Source: Rubrivivax rivuli (GTDB lineage Bacteria; Pseudomonadota; Gammaproteobacteria; Burkholderiales; Burkholderiaceae_C). From it: 64,000 nt of DNA. Under the pieces are notes generated by a model. That model did no database searches. It was not told where the DNA came from and saw only the letters and a list, made by a program, of their open reading frames with translations. The position numbers and the translations under genes were made by a program. Positions 16,965 through 26,960 of the stretch are shown here, piece after piece. The stretch is from NCBI RefSeq assembly GCF_004016505.1, contig NZ_SACR01000007.1, positions 1-64,000 on the forward strand, given 5' to 3'. Positions within the stretch are counted from its first letter, which is position 1; every line of letters starts with the position of its first letter.

Positions 16965-16970
16965 CTCCCG
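16965..16970 (-). promoter_or_regulatory. Riboswitch-controlled ribosome-binding site of terC
   Basis: CGGGAG, 5 bases before the ATG, is exactly complementary to CTCCCG at 17013-17018 inside the 3' part of the riboswitch. This suggests that the ribosome-binding site is hidden without ligand and freed when Mn2+ stabilises the aptamer. Confidence 0.55.
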
Positions 16971-17002
16971 TGAATGGTTGTGATTGAGAGGGGTTCGCGC
17001 CG

Positions 17003-17108
17003 AAAGGTCTTGCGGGAGGAGATCCCTGCGGTCCCGGGCTGACACTGCGGAAGACAGCCGTACTGACGGGATGGCGCGGCAGCATGGCGCTGCGTGCTAC
17101 TCCCCTTT
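17003..17108 (-). promoter_or_regulatory. yybP-ykoY (Mn2+) riboswitch
   Basis: On the minus strand the element opens with AAAGGGGAGTAGC and closes with CCGCAAGACCTTT, the two most conserved blocks of the yybP-ykoY aptamer. Its ends pair as helix P1 (AAAGG with CCTTT). A GTCAGTACGG loop segment lies between, at the place of the conserved metal-binding L3. The aptamer ends 43 bases before the terC start codon. This class senses Mn2+ and commonly controls TerC/Alx exporters, which is the gene found here. Confidence 0.93.
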
Positions 17109-17119
17109 CGACAGGCGGG

Positions 17120-17149
17120 ATGTTAAGCAGCCTGGATCAGCCCTGACAA
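17120..17149 (-). promoter_or_regulatory. Promoter of the terC riboswitch transcript
   Basis: On the minus strand TTGTCA (17144-17149) and TAACAT (17120-17125) are 18 bases apart. Transcription would begin near 17113, only a few bases before the first conserved base of the riboswitch. Confidence 0.65.
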
Positions 17150-17256
17150 CGCAAGGCCCATGCCGAAGCCACCGCCAAGCGAAGGCTGCGGCTTAGTGCA
17201 CGCATCGCGGGCGTCCTGAGCAGACCGTCTGCCTTCGCAAGCCGTGCTACCGTGGC

Positions 17257-18489
17257 TTGGACGAACCCCCGAACGCAGCCCGCTTGAGCACAGCCGCCAC
17301 CGCCTTCGCGACGCCTGCGCCGGTCCCACCCCGCCACCTGCTGCCCACGCTGGTGCTGGCGCAATTGGGCGGCACCTCGCCCTGGTTCGCCGTCAACGCG
17401 GTGATGCCCGAACTGCAGCGCGCCCACGGCTACACCGAAGCTGCGGTGGGCACCCTGAGCTCGGCGCTGCAGCTGGGCTTCATCGCCGGCACGCTGCTGT
17501 TCGCCCTGCTGGCGCTGGCCGACCGCTTCTCGGCACGGCGGCTCTTCCTGCTCAGCACCTGCAGCGCCGCCCTGTGCACCGTGGCCGCCGCGGTCATGGC
17601 GCACAGCTACACCGGCCTGCTGCTGTGGCGCGTGGCCACGGGCTTCTGCCTGGCCGGCATCTACCCGGTGGGCATGAAGATCGCATCGCAGTGGTTCCCG
17701 CGCGGCCTGGGCACGGCGCTGGGCTGGCTGCTCGGCGCGCTGGTGCTCGGCAGCGCCAGCCCCTACCTGCTGCGTGCCGTGGGCGCCGCACTGCCCTGGC
17801 AGAGCGTGTTCGTCGCCGTGGCCACGCTGGCCGTGCTGGCGGGCGTGGCGGTGGTGCGGCTGATTCCTGAGCCGCCCGCGCGCCCTGGCGCCGTGCCGCT
17901 GCGGCTGGGCGCGCTGGCCAGCCTGTGGCGCGATGCGCGCACCCGCGCCTCGGTCTTCGGCTACTTCGGCCACATGTGGGAGCTCTACACCGTGTGGGTG
18001 CTGATGCCGCTGGTGCTGGCCACGCGCCTGCAGGGCGCGGTGGCCGTGTCGGGCTGGGCCTTCGTGGCCCTGGGCGCCGGCGCGCTGGGCTGCGTGGTGG
18101 GCGGGCTGCTGGCGCCGCGCTTCGGCAGCGCGCGCGTGGCCGGCACGCAGCTGGCCACCAGCGGCCTGTGCTGCCTGGCCGCGCCCTGGATGCTGCAGGC
18201 GCCCCTGCCGCTGTTCCTGGCCTGGCTGGTGCTGTGGGGCATCACGGTGTCCGGTGATTCGCCGCAGTTCAGCGCGCTGACGGCCACCAACGCCCCGCGC
18301 GAGGCGGTGGGCAGCGTGCTCACGCTGACCAACAGCATCGGCTTCGCCATCTCGGCGCTGAGCATCGAGCTCTTCGTGCGCCTCTCGGCGACCCAGCCCC
18401 TGGCCACGTTGTTGCCCTGGCTGGCGCTGGGGCCGGTGCTGGGCCTGCTGGCCCTGCGGCCGCTGTGGGCGGCCCCGCCGCCGCGCTGA
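17257..18489 (+). CDS. Major facilitator superfamily transporter
   Basis: A 410-residue inner-membrane transporter with about twelve hydrophobic segments. Membrane-edge motifs of the family are visible, such as ALADRFSARRLFLL after helix 2 and GLLAPRFGSARVAG after helix 8. It resembles the CynX/NarK-like group; its substrate cannot be read from the sequence. The start is uncertain: TTG at 17257 or TTG at 17284 (reading LSTAATAF), neither with a clear ribosome-binding site. It stands alone, divergent from terC and convergent with amn. Confidence 0.82.
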   Translation: MDEPPNAARLSTAATAFATPAPVPPRHLLPTLVLAQLGGTSPWFAVNAVMPELQRAHGYTEAAVGTLSSALQLGFIAGTLLFALLALADRFSARRLFLLSTCSAALCTVAAAVMAHSYTGLLLWRVATGFCLAGIYPVGMKIASQWFPRGLGTALGWLLGALVLGSASPYLLRAVGAALPWQSVFVAVATLAVLAGVAVVRLIPEPPARPGAVPLRLGALASLWRDARTRASVFGYFGHMWELYTVWVLMPLVLATRLQGAVAVSGWAFVALGAGALGCVVGGLLAPRFGSARVAGTQLATSGLCCLAAPWMLQAPLPLFLAWLVLWGITVSGDSPQFSALTATNAPREAVGSVLTLTNSIGFAISALSIELFVRLSATQPLATLLPWLALGPVLGLLALRPLWAAPPPR

Positions 18490-18507
18490 GGGCCGGCCCG
18501 GGCGCCC

Positions 18508-19998
18508 TTACTGGAACGCCACCTCGGCAAAGCTGCGCAGCTTGCGGCTGTGCAGGCTGCCGGGGCGCTCTTGCCGCAGCAATTCCACTGCGCGCATGCC
18601 GATGCGCAGGTGCTGGTCGACCCGCTCGCGGTAGAAGGTGTTGGCCATGCCTGGCAGCTTGATCTCGCCGTGCAGCGGCTTGTCGCTCACGCACAGCAGG
18701 GTGCCGTAGGGCACGCGGAAGCGGAAGCCGTTGGCGGCGATGGTCGCGCTCTCCATGTCCAGCGCCACCGCACGGCTTTGGCTGAAGCGCCGCTCGGGGC
18801 TGTTGCCGCCGTGGCTGGGCAGCAGCTCCCAGTTGCGGTTGTCGGTGCTCGCCACGGTGCCCGTGCGCAGGATGCGCTTGAGCTCGTAGCCCTGCAGCTG
18901 CGTGATCTCGGCCACGGCCTGCTCCAGCGCCACCTGCACTTCGGCCAGCGCCGGGATGGGCACCCACAGCGGCAGGTCTTCGTCGAGCACGTGGTCTTCG
19001 CGCATGTAGGCGTGAGCCAGCACGTAGTCGCCCAGCTGCTGGCTGTTGCGCAGGCCGGCGCAGTGGCCGAGCATCAGCCAGGCGTGCGGGCGCAGCACCG
19101 CCACGTGGTCGGTGATGGTCTTGGCATTGGCCGGGCCGACGCCGATGTTCACCATCGTGATGCCGCTGTTGTCGGCGCGGCGCAGGTGGTAGGCCGGCAT
19201 CTGAGGCAGGCGCGGCGGCGGCGCGCCGAGCTCGTCGCCCGGGCGCGCGCTGGTGCCGGTGCGGCGCGTGATCACGTTGCCGGGCTCGACGAAGGCCTCG
19301 TACTCGCTGGCCGCGTCGGCCATGAGCGCGTGGCCGAGCTTGATGAACTCGTCGATGTAGAACTGGTAGTTCGTGAAGAGCACGAAGTTCTGGAAGTGCT
19401 CGGGCGCGGTGCCGGTGTAGTGGCGCAGGCGGTGCAGCGAGTAGTCGACCCGCGGCGCCGTGAACAGCGCCAGCGGCTGCGGCTCGCCCGGCGCCGGGTT
19501 GTGCGTGCCATTGGCGATGCCGTCGTCCATGGCCGCGAGGTCGGGCAGGTCGAAGAGGTCGCGCATCTTCAGCCGCCGCTCGGGCGGCAGGCTGCCTTCC
19601 AGGTGGTCGTGCTCGGCCAGCGAGAAGTGCACCGGAATCGGCTGCGCGCTGGTGCCCACCTCGATGGCCACGCCGTGGTTCTTCAGCAGCAGGCGGAACT
19701 GCTCGAGGTAGTAGTTCGAGAAGAGATCGGGCCGCGTGACGGTGATCTCGTAGCTGCCCGGCCCGGCCACGAAGCCGTAGCTCAGCCGCGAATCGGCGCG
19801 CGCCACCGTGGTGGTGCGCACGCGCACGTAGGGGTAGCAGGCGCGCACCGGCTGGCCGTCGTCTTCACCGGCCACGAAGCGGCGCAGGCTCTCGCGCAGG
19901 TGCTCGGTGCTGCTGCGGTAGATGGCCTGCACCTGGGCCAGTGCGGCCTCGGGGTTGTCGAAGCGGGTGGGGGCGATGAAAAGCGGCAAGGACGTCAT
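18508..19998 (-). CDS. amn: AMP nucleosidase
   Basis: Hydrolyses AMP to adenine and ribose-5-phosphate, helping to set purine nucleotide levels. The 496-residue length is typical. The N-terminal Amn-specific domain (YPYVRVRTTTVARADSRLSY, YEITVTRPDLFSNYY) precedes a nucleoside-phosphorylase-type catalytic domain (MVNIGVGPANAKTITDHVAVL, AVALDMESATIAANGFRFR, with the ME-S element that contacts the ribose). GATAAT lies just 5 bases upstream of the ATG with no Shine-Dalgarno sequence, suggesting a leaderless mRNA. Confidence 0.95.
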   Translation of the reverse strand: MTSLPLFIAPTRFDNPEAALAQVQAIYRSSTEHLRESLRRFVAGEDDGQPVRACYPYVRVRTTTVARADSRLSYGFVAGPGSYEITVTRPDLFSNYYLEQFRLLLKNHGVAIEVGTSAQPIPVHFSLAEHDHLEGSLPPERRLKMRDLFDLPDLAAMDDGIANGTHNPAPGEPQPLALFTAPRVDYSLHRLRHYTGTAPEHFQNFVLFTNYQFYIDEFIKLGHALMADAASEYEAFVEPGNVITRRTGTSARPGDELGAPPPRLPQMPAYHLRRADNSGITMVNIGVGPANAKTITDHVAVLRPHAWLMLGHCAGLRNSQQLGDYVLAHAYMREDHVLDEDLPLWVPIPALAEVQVALEQAVAEITQLQGYELKRILRTGTVASTDNRNWELLPSHGGNSPERRFSQSRAVALDMESATIAANGFRFRVPYGTLLCVSDKPLHGEIKLPGMANTFYRERVDQHLRIGMRAVELLRQERPGSLHSRKLRSFAEVAFQ

Positions 19999-20003
19999 GC
20001 TGA

Positions 20004-20009
20004 ATTATC
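20004..20009 (-). promoter_or_regulatory. -10 element directly before amn
   Basis: GATAAT ends 5 bases before the amn ATG, so the transcript should begin at or next to the start codon. No Shine-Dalgarno sequence is present. No good -35 is seen. Confidence 0.45.
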
Positions 20010-20030
20010 GGCCCCCGGCCAGCCCGTGCT

Positions 20031-22028
20031 TCAACCCGGCTGCTGCCCAGTGGCGGCTGGGGCGGCAGCTGCGGCGCCTTCGGCCAGCAGCTTTTCCATC
20101 TCATCGAGCATCTTGTCCATCTGCGCGATGAGGGCGCGGTAGGGCGCGGGCGAGTTCATGTCCAGGCCGGCGTCTTTCAGCAGCGGCACCGGGTGGCGCG
20201 AGCCGCCGCTCTTCAGCACGTTCAGGTAGGTGTCGCGCTGGGCCGGGTTGCCGGCCAGCAGCTGGGTGCTGAAGTGGTGGGCCGCCGCCATCGAGGTGGC
20301 GTACTGGTACACATAGAACGGCCGGTAGAAGTGGGGAATGATGGCCCACTCGGTGCACACGTTCGGGTCGATGTTCATCACGCCCGTGTCGGCGCCGTGG
20401 TACTGCTTGAGCAGGCCGCAGTAGATCTGCGTCATGCGTTTGCCGGTGACGGCTTCGCCGCGCTCGAGCGCGTCGTGCACCTTCAGTTCGAACTCGGCAA
20501 ACATGGTCTGGCGGAAGAAGGCGCTGCGCAGGCGCTCCACCGCTTCGCCCAGGTAGAACAGGCGCTCTTCCCTGCTCTTGGCGGTGTTGAGCACGTGGCC
20601 TTGCAGCAGCAGTTCGTGCGTGAAGGCCGCGATCTCGGCCAGGAAGAGCGGGTAGCCGGCCTTCTCGGGCGGCTGGGTGCTGTCGGCCAGCACGGTGTGC
20701 ATGCCGTGGCCCCACTCGTGCGCGTAGGTGCTGACGCTGCCGAAGGTGTCCTGGTGGTTCAGGAAGATCAGCGGCGTCATGCCGTACACACCGCTCTGGT
20801 AGGCGCCCGGGCTCTTGCCGGCCGCAGGGTAGACGTGCATGGTCCGGTCGCCCAAAGCCTTCTTCAGCTGCGCCTGGTAGGGCGCGCCCAGCGGCGCCAC
20901 CGCGGCCAGCGTGAGCTCGGCCGCCACCTCGGGCGTGTAGCGGCGCGTGGTCTTCACCAGCTCGGGGTAGATGTCGTGGTAGCCCAGGTCGGGCAGGCCC
21001 AGCATCTTCTGGCGCAGCTTGAAGTAGCGGTGCAGCGTGGGCAGGCCGCGCTGCGCTTCGGCCACCAGCGTGCGGTACACGCTCTCGGGGATGGCGTTGT
21101 CAGACAGGCTGGCCGCCACCGCCGAGGGGTGGCCGCGCAGGCGCGCATTGATCACGCCCACCTCCACGCGCTGGGCCAGGGTGCTGCCCATGGTGTTCTC
21201 GAAGCGGCCGTTGGCGCGGTAGAAGGCCTCGAAGGCCTGCTGGCGCACCTGGCGGTTGGGGTGGGCGCGCAGGCGGTTGTAGCCGGTGTTGTCCACGCGC
21301 ACGGGCTTGCCGTCCACCGTGATGCTGGGCCACTCCATGTCCACCGTGGTCAGCAGCGTGCGCGTGTTGGCCTGGCCGCCGAGCACCGGGCCCAGGGCCG
21401 CGAGTGCCGCTTCGGCCTCGGGGTGCAGCTTGTGCTTGGCCTCGCGCAGCACCTCCTGCAGCCGGGCGCTGTGGCGCGCCAGGCCGGGCTCGGCCTTCAG
21501 CCAGGCGTTGATCTTCTTCTCGCCCAGGGCGGCGATGGCGCCGTCTACCCAGGCCACCGCGGCGCCGAACTGGCCCGAGAGCGAACGCGCCTGGCCGCTG
21601 CGCTCCTGGTTGCGCGGGTTGCGGTTGTCGGTGCTGGCGATGGCGCTGGCGTACACGCCCACACGGCGCAGACGCTGCTGCGCGGCCGAGAGCTTGTCCA
21701 GCGCCGCGCGCAGGCTGGCGGGGCTCTTGCCGAAGTCCTTCTGCAGGGCCTTGAGCGCGGGCAGTTCGGCCAGCAAGGCGGTGCGCTCGGCGTCCCAGGC
21801 GGCGTCGTTGGCGAAGAGCGGGCTCAGGTCCCAGACGTACTTCGGGTCGGCGGCCGGGCTGGCGGTCTGGGCGGCCGCCGAAGTGGCCGCAGCGGCCGCC
21901 GCTTCGGCCAGCAGTTCGTCGTCGTCGAACTCGGCGTGGGCCGCACCCAGCAGCAGGCCGAAGGTGACGGCCGCCAGCGTGGTGGCGCGCAGGCGGGGCA
22001 GGCGGATGAGCTGGGCAGAAAGGCGCAT
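20031..22028 (-). CDS. Exported M3-family oligoendopeptidase (PepF-like)
   Basis: A 665-residue zinc peptidase of family M3. The active site HEWGHGMH (in TYAHEWGHGMHTVL) has the HExxH motif, and the distal glutamate lies in FLAEIAAFTHELLL. An N-terminal signal peptide (LRATTLAAVTFGLLLGAAHA) followed by an Ala-rich linker shows export, so this form acts on peptides in the periplasm, unlike cytoplasmic PepF. I prefer ATG 22028 over the in-frame ATG at 22070, because a CACAAT -10 element (22058-22063) lies between the two. Confidence 0.9.
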   Translation of the reverse strand: MRLSAQLIRLPRLRATTLAAVTFGLLLGAAHAEFDDDELLAEAAAAAATSAAAQTASPAADPKYVWDLSPLFANDAAWDAERTALLAELPALKALQKDFGKSPASLRAALDKLSAAQQRLRRVGVYASAIASTDNRNPRNQERSGQARSLSGQFGAAVAWVDGAIAALGEKKINAWLKAEPGLARHSARLQEVLREAKHKLHPEAEAALAALGPVLGGQANTRTLLTTVDMEWPSITVDGKPVRVDNTGYNRLRAHPNRQVRQQAFEAFYRANGRFENTMGSTLAQRVEVGVINARLRGHPSAVAASLSDNAIPESVYRTLVAEAQRGLPTLHRYFKLRQKMLGLPDLGYHDIYPELVKTTRRYTPEVAAELTLAAVAPLGAPYQAQLKKALGDRTMHVYPAAGKSPGAYQSGVYGMTPLIFLNHQDTFGSVSTYAHEWGHGMHTVLADSTQPPEKAGYPLFLAEIAAFTHELLLQGHVLNTAKSREERLFYLGEAVERLRSAFFRQTMFAEFELKVHDALERGEAVTGKRMTQIYCGLLKQYHGADTGVMNIDPNVCTEWAIIPHFYRPFYVYQYATSMAAAHHFSTQLLAGNPAQRDTYLNVLKSGGSRHPVPLLKDAGLDMNSPAPYRALIAQMDKMLDEMEKLLAEGAAAAAPAATGQQPG

Positions 22029-22111
22029 GGCAACGAGGCAGCGGATGAAAAACCGCGATTGTGGCCACATCGCCGCGGCCGCGCTGCCACGCGCTTCAGG
22101 GGCTCAGCGGC

Positions 22112-23457
<1,346 letters not shown>

Positions 23458-23461
<4 letters not shown>

Positions 23462-23994
23462 GCCAGCGTCTCGATGATGTGGTTGTGGTTGGTGTAGATG
23501 CAGATGTCGCCCGCGATCTCCAGGCTGCGCTTGACGATGTCGGCCGGGCCCATCTCGGTGTGCTGCACCAGGGCCCGCGCCGCCGCCTGCGCGTAGGCGC
23601 CGCCCGAGCCGATGGCCACGATGCCGTGTTCGGGCTCGAGCACGTCGCCGTTGCCGGTGATGATCAAGGAACTCGTGCGGTCGGCCACGGCCAGCATGGC
23701 TTCCAGGCGGCGCAGCACGCGGTCGGTGCGCCAGTCTTTGGTCAGCTCGATGGCGGCGCGCTGCAGGTGGCCCTGGTGCTTCTCCAGCTTGGCCTCGAAG
23801 CGCTCGAAGAGCGTGAAGGCGTCGGCCGTGGCGCCGGCAAAACCGGCGAGCACCTGCTCGCGGTAGAGCTTGCGCACCTTGCGTGCGCTGCTCTTGACGA
23901 CGATGTGGCCCAACGTGACCTGGCCGTCGCCGCCGATGGCGACGAGCGGCCCGCGACGCACGCTGACGATGGTGGTGCCGTGGTAGGTTTCCAT
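23458..23994 (-). CDS. hslV: ATP-dependent protease peptidase subunit HslV
   Basis: The 178-residue proteasome-like peptidase of HslUV. The N terminus is METYHG followed by TTIVSVRR; the nucleophile is the first Thr of TTIV (residue 7), so a six-residue propeptide must be removed, as in other betaproteobacteria. The sequence GSGGAYAQAAARAL is typical. First gene of hslVU, with a possible sigma-32 promoter 10-35 bases upstream. Confidence 0.96.
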
Positions 23995-24003
23995 AGGTCC
24001 CTA

Positions 24004-24031
24004 TCGTGAGGGCGAAGCCGCCCAGATCAAG
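24004..24031 (-). promoter_or_regulatory. Possible heat-shock (sigma-32) promoter of hslVU
   Basis: On the minus strand CTTGAT (24026-24031) is followed after 14 bases by CCTCACGA (24004-24011). These resemble the sigma-32 elements CTTGAAA and CCCCATNT. hslVU is a heat-shock operon in many proteobacteria. The match is partial. Confidence 0.38.
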
Positions 24032-24062
24032 GACACGCGCGGCAACTGCCAGCCCGGGGGGG

Positions 24063-25967
24063 CTACACCTTCCGTACCTGGACCTTGGCGTGCTCGTTGA
24101 TGCCCATGGCTCCGAAGAACAGCGCCACCAGCCGGTGCGTGTCGACGAACTGCACGCTGCGGCCTTCCGTGCGCTTGGAAAGCACCCAGTTCAGCAGGTC
24201 GCCAGCGGCGATGAAGTCCACGCGGATCAGGCGCCCGCAGTTCACGCTGATGACGGGGGCGTTCGTCAGCTCGTTCTGCAGCTTCTGGAGCGTCGGCCCG
24301 ATGTCGCCGATGAGCTGGCCCGAGAGCTCGACGTTGGCCACCTCCACCTGCCCCGGCGGGTGGCCGGCTTCGTCGAAGAGGCTCGATTCCATGAAGCCGG
24401 TGGAGACATCGCTCACCAGCGAGAGGTCGGGCTGGCGTGTCGACGCGCCGCCGCTGCTGATGTGGACCTTGCACCGCGTGGGCTCCCAGCTCGGCGGGCT
24501 CACCTCGTAGGTCACGCAGTAGTCGATGGCGGCTTCGTCGAACTGGTCGGGCCGGTTGGCCAGGCGCAGCGCATCCAGCCGCGTCAGCCAGAAGGCCGGA
24601 TCGGCGTCGCGCACGCCCGTGGGCGCGGCTTCGGCCAGCACCTGGAAGAGGCGCTCGCCGCCGATCCAGCGCAGCTCGATGGCCTGCCCGCTCCACAGCC
24701 GGAAAAGCGTGGAGAGCTGCATCGCCGCCTCGGCGTCGATGAGCTTGAGCTGGTGCCAGTCGAAGACCCAGGGCAGCGGCATCTGCAGCGCCTGCGAGCG
24801 CAGGCGCGCCACGGCCTCGATGTCCAGGTGCTCGGGCGAGAGCCAACCCACGTCCATGGCGCCGGCGCTGTTGCGCGGTGGCGCCGGTTCGCGCAGTTCG
24901 GGACTGTCGGCCTGGGCATCGGCCACCAGTTTGGGCAGCGAATACCACTGCGGCGCGCTCCAGCCGAACTGCTGCGCGTACTCCACCGCCAGGCTCTCGA
25001 AACGCTGCTGCTGCCCGGTGGCGCGGTACAGGTCGAAGAGCACCAGCCAGGTCTCGGCATGCTGCCCGCGCGCGCCGCTGTCGGCCGTCAGGCGCTGCAG
25101 CGCTTCTTCGCATTGCGTGAAATCGGCGTTGGCGAAGGAGATCACGGCCTCGTCGAGTTCGGGGTCGTGCACGACCTCGCTCACTTCCACAGCGAAGGGG
25201 CTGCTGAAGTCGCTCAGCGCACTGGCCGTGTTGGCCGGTGGGGCCTGGGGTCGGTCGTCGGACGCGGGCGGCAGCGGCCCCAGTGCGGCCTCGAAGGACA
25301 CGGCCGTCATCGGCGCGAGCGGCGGCAGACCCTTGCCCATCTGCACCGGCGCCGGCGCGGCCGCGGGTGGCAGATCGAGCATGGGCAGCGGTGGTGGGGC
25401 GGGCGGCGGCGGGGCTGGTGGCGCGTCAAAGCCCGACCCGGCCGGCCCCGGGTTGAAGCCCGTGCCCAGCGCGCCGGCGCCGTGGCTGGGGGCTGGCGTC
25501 GCAGGGAGCTGGGGCGGCGGCCCGTAGACCGGGACGGTGTCGCGCATCTCGCGCGGTGGGGGCATGCCGCTGTTCATCGGCATGGGACGGCTGCTCCGCC
25601 CGCCGTTGAAGCCGGCGTCGCCCACCATCTGCTGCTCGATCTCGTCGATCTTGGCCTTCACGCCGTCGGGGCGAGCGGTGTTGTTGTCCGGCAGGCGGGC
25701 TTCGGAGTCGTCCAGCCGCGACGAGGTGCCCAGCGAGGCCAACTGCTCGGGCGAGAGCCCTTCGCGGCGCACGCGGCGCAGCATGTCGAACTCGCGCTTG
25801 CGCACGAAGTCGTTGCGCCGCTTGCGCTCGATCATGGCCTTGAGCTCGGACTTCTCGAGTTCGAGCTCGCGCGTGTCTTCCTGACGGGAATTGAGATCGG
25901 TCCAGTCGGTGGTCGGGTTCGCGACGAAGCGCGCCACCTTGCGGAAGAAACTCTCGTTCTCGGACAT
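24063..25967 (-). CDS. STAS-domain protein with proline-rich linker
   Basis: A 634-residue cytoplasmic protein of three parts. A charged N-terminal helical region (ELELEKSELKAMIERKRRND) is followed by a long Pro/Ala-rich stretch at about residues 115-235. Then comes a TPR-like middle (DEAVISFANADFTQCEEALQ, AETWLVLFDLYRATGQ) and a C-terminal STAS domain (VANVELSGQLIGDIGPTLQK to FVDTHRLVALFFGAMGI). STAS domains bind nucleotides or partner switches. Function unknown; the position between dksA and hslVU is conserved in Burkholderiales as far as I know. The ATG at 25967 is chosen because the frame before it has poor composition. Confidence 0.8.
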   Translation of the reverse strand: MSENESFFRKVARFVANPTTDWTDLNSRQEDTRELELEKSELKAMIERKRRNDFVRKREFDMLRRVRREGLSPEQLASLGTSSRLDDSEARLPDNNTARPDGVKAKIDEIEQQMVGDAGFNGGRSSRPMPMNSGMPPPREMRDTVPVYGPPPQLPATPAPSHGAGALGTGFNPGPAGSGFDAPPAPPPPAPPPLPMLDLPPAAAPAPVQMGKGLPPLAPMTAVSFEAALGPLPPASDDRPQAPPANTASALSDFSSPFAVEVSEVVHDPELDEAVISFANADFTQCEEALQRLTADSGARGQHAETWLVLFDLYRATGQQQRFESLAVEYAQQFGWSAPQWYSLPKLVADAQADSPELREPAPPRNSAGAMDVGWLSPEHLDIEAVARLRSQALQMPLPWVFDWHQLKLIDAEAAMQLSTLFRLWSGQAIELRWIGGERLFQVLAEAAPTGVRDADPAFWLTRLDALRLANRPDQFDEAAIDYCVTYEVSPPSWEPTRCKVHISSGGASTRQPDLSLVSDVSTGFMESSLFDEAGHPPGQVEVANVELSGQLIGDIGPTLQKLQNELTNAPVISVNCGRLIRVDFIAAGDLLNWVLSKRTEGRSVQFVDTHRLVALFFGAMGINEHAKVQVRKV

Positions 25968-26049
25968 GGGCCAGGATGGTACGCCAGGGTCTGTGGCGGG
26001 CTTGCGGCCCTGGCCACCGGCGGGCTGCGCGCCCGCCGCGACCATGACT

Positions 26050-26955
26050 TCAGTCGCCGAACATCTTCTGCTTGAGCTCGCGGCGCTGCTGCGCTTCCAG
26101 CGACAGCGTGGCCGTGGGACGGGCCAGCAGGCGCTGCAGGCCGATGGGCTCGCCGGTCTCGTCGCAATACCCGTACTCGCCCGTGTCCAGGCGGCTGAGC
26201 GACTGCGCGATCTTCTTCAGCAGCTTGCGCTCGCGGTCGCGCGTGCGCAGCTCCAGCGCGTGCTCTTCCTCGATGGTGGCGCGGTCGGCCGGGTCGGGCA
26301 CGATGCTGGTGTCTTCACGCAGGTGCTCGGTGGTCTCGCCGGCGTTGCTGAGCAGGTCGTCCTTCTGCTTCTGCAACTGCGCGCGGAAGAAATCGAGCTG
26401 CTTGTCGTTCATGTACTCGCTGTCGGGCATGGCCAGCAGCTCGTCGACGGTGAGCTCGCGCCCGGGCTTGGTCTTCCAGGCATTGGCCAGCTTGGGGTCG
26501 CGCTGGCGGGCATTCTTGGGGAGGTCGGCCGTTTCGGTCATCTGTCGGGCGGCGGGCGCGGCCGGGGCGAAGCGGTCGGTGAACCGGTTCACGGCCTGTG
26601 CGGGCGCCGGGGTGGGCAATTGGTTCTGGGGCGCAGCCTTGGCCGCAGCCTTCTGGGCAGCGCTCTTGGGGGCAGGTGCTTTCACGAGGGCAGGGGCCGG
26701 TGCTGGTGCGGGGGTTGGAAGCGGGGCGGGGGCGGGGGCGGGCGTGGCCTTGGCGGCTGGCTTGGCAGCAGCCTTGGCATCGGGTTTTGCGGCAGCCTTG
26801 GCAGCAGGTTTCTCGACGGGCTTCTCGGCCACCTTCGCAGGCGCCTTGGCGGCCGGTTTTGCGGCGGCCTTGGCCGCCTGCTTGGGCGCTTCGGGGCTCG
26901 CGCCTGCGGTCTTGGCCTTGCTGGCGGCCGCAGTCTTGGCCGGTGGCTTGCTCAC
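26050..26955 (-). CDS. dksA: RNA polymerase-binding regulator DksA with long Ala/Lys/Pro N-terminal extension
   Basis: DksA binds the secondary channel of RNA polymerase and, with ppGpp, adjusts rRNA and amino-acid promoters. The conserved core is the last 130 residues or so, with a coiled coil carrying acidic tip residues (DDLLSNAGETTEHLREDT, DPADRATIEEEHALELR) and a zinc-finger remnant YGYCDETGEPIGLQRLL. Only one of the four classical cysteines remains, as in many alpha- and betaproteobacteria. The first 115 residues or so are low-complexity Ala/Lys/Pro repeats. The start is GTG at 26953-26955, fixed by AGGAGG 5 bases upstream; ATGs at 27012 and 27093 are in frame but lack such a site. Confidence 0.9.
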   Translation of the reverse strand: MSKPPAKTAAASKAKTAGASPEAPKQAAKAAAKPAAKAPAKVAEKPVEKPAAKAAAKPDAKAAAKPAAKATPAPAPAPLPTPAPAPAPALVKAPAPKSAAQKAAAKAAPQNQLPTPAPAQAVNRFTDRFAPAAPAARQMTETADLPKNARQRDPKLANAWKTKPGRELTVDELLAMPDSEYMNDKQLDFFRAQLQKQKDDLLSNAGETTEHLREDTSIVPDPADRATIEEEHALELRTRDRERKLLKKIAQSLSRLDTGEYGYCDETGEPIGLQRLLARPTATLSLEAQQRRELKQKMFGD

Positions 26956-26960
26956 GGGAA

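Noticed and set aside
15994..17085. Starting TerC at the ATG at 17085
   Set aside because: That ATG lies inside the conserved riboswitch aptamer and has no Shine-Dalgarno sequence; the ATG at 16959 has one and opens into the first membrane helix.
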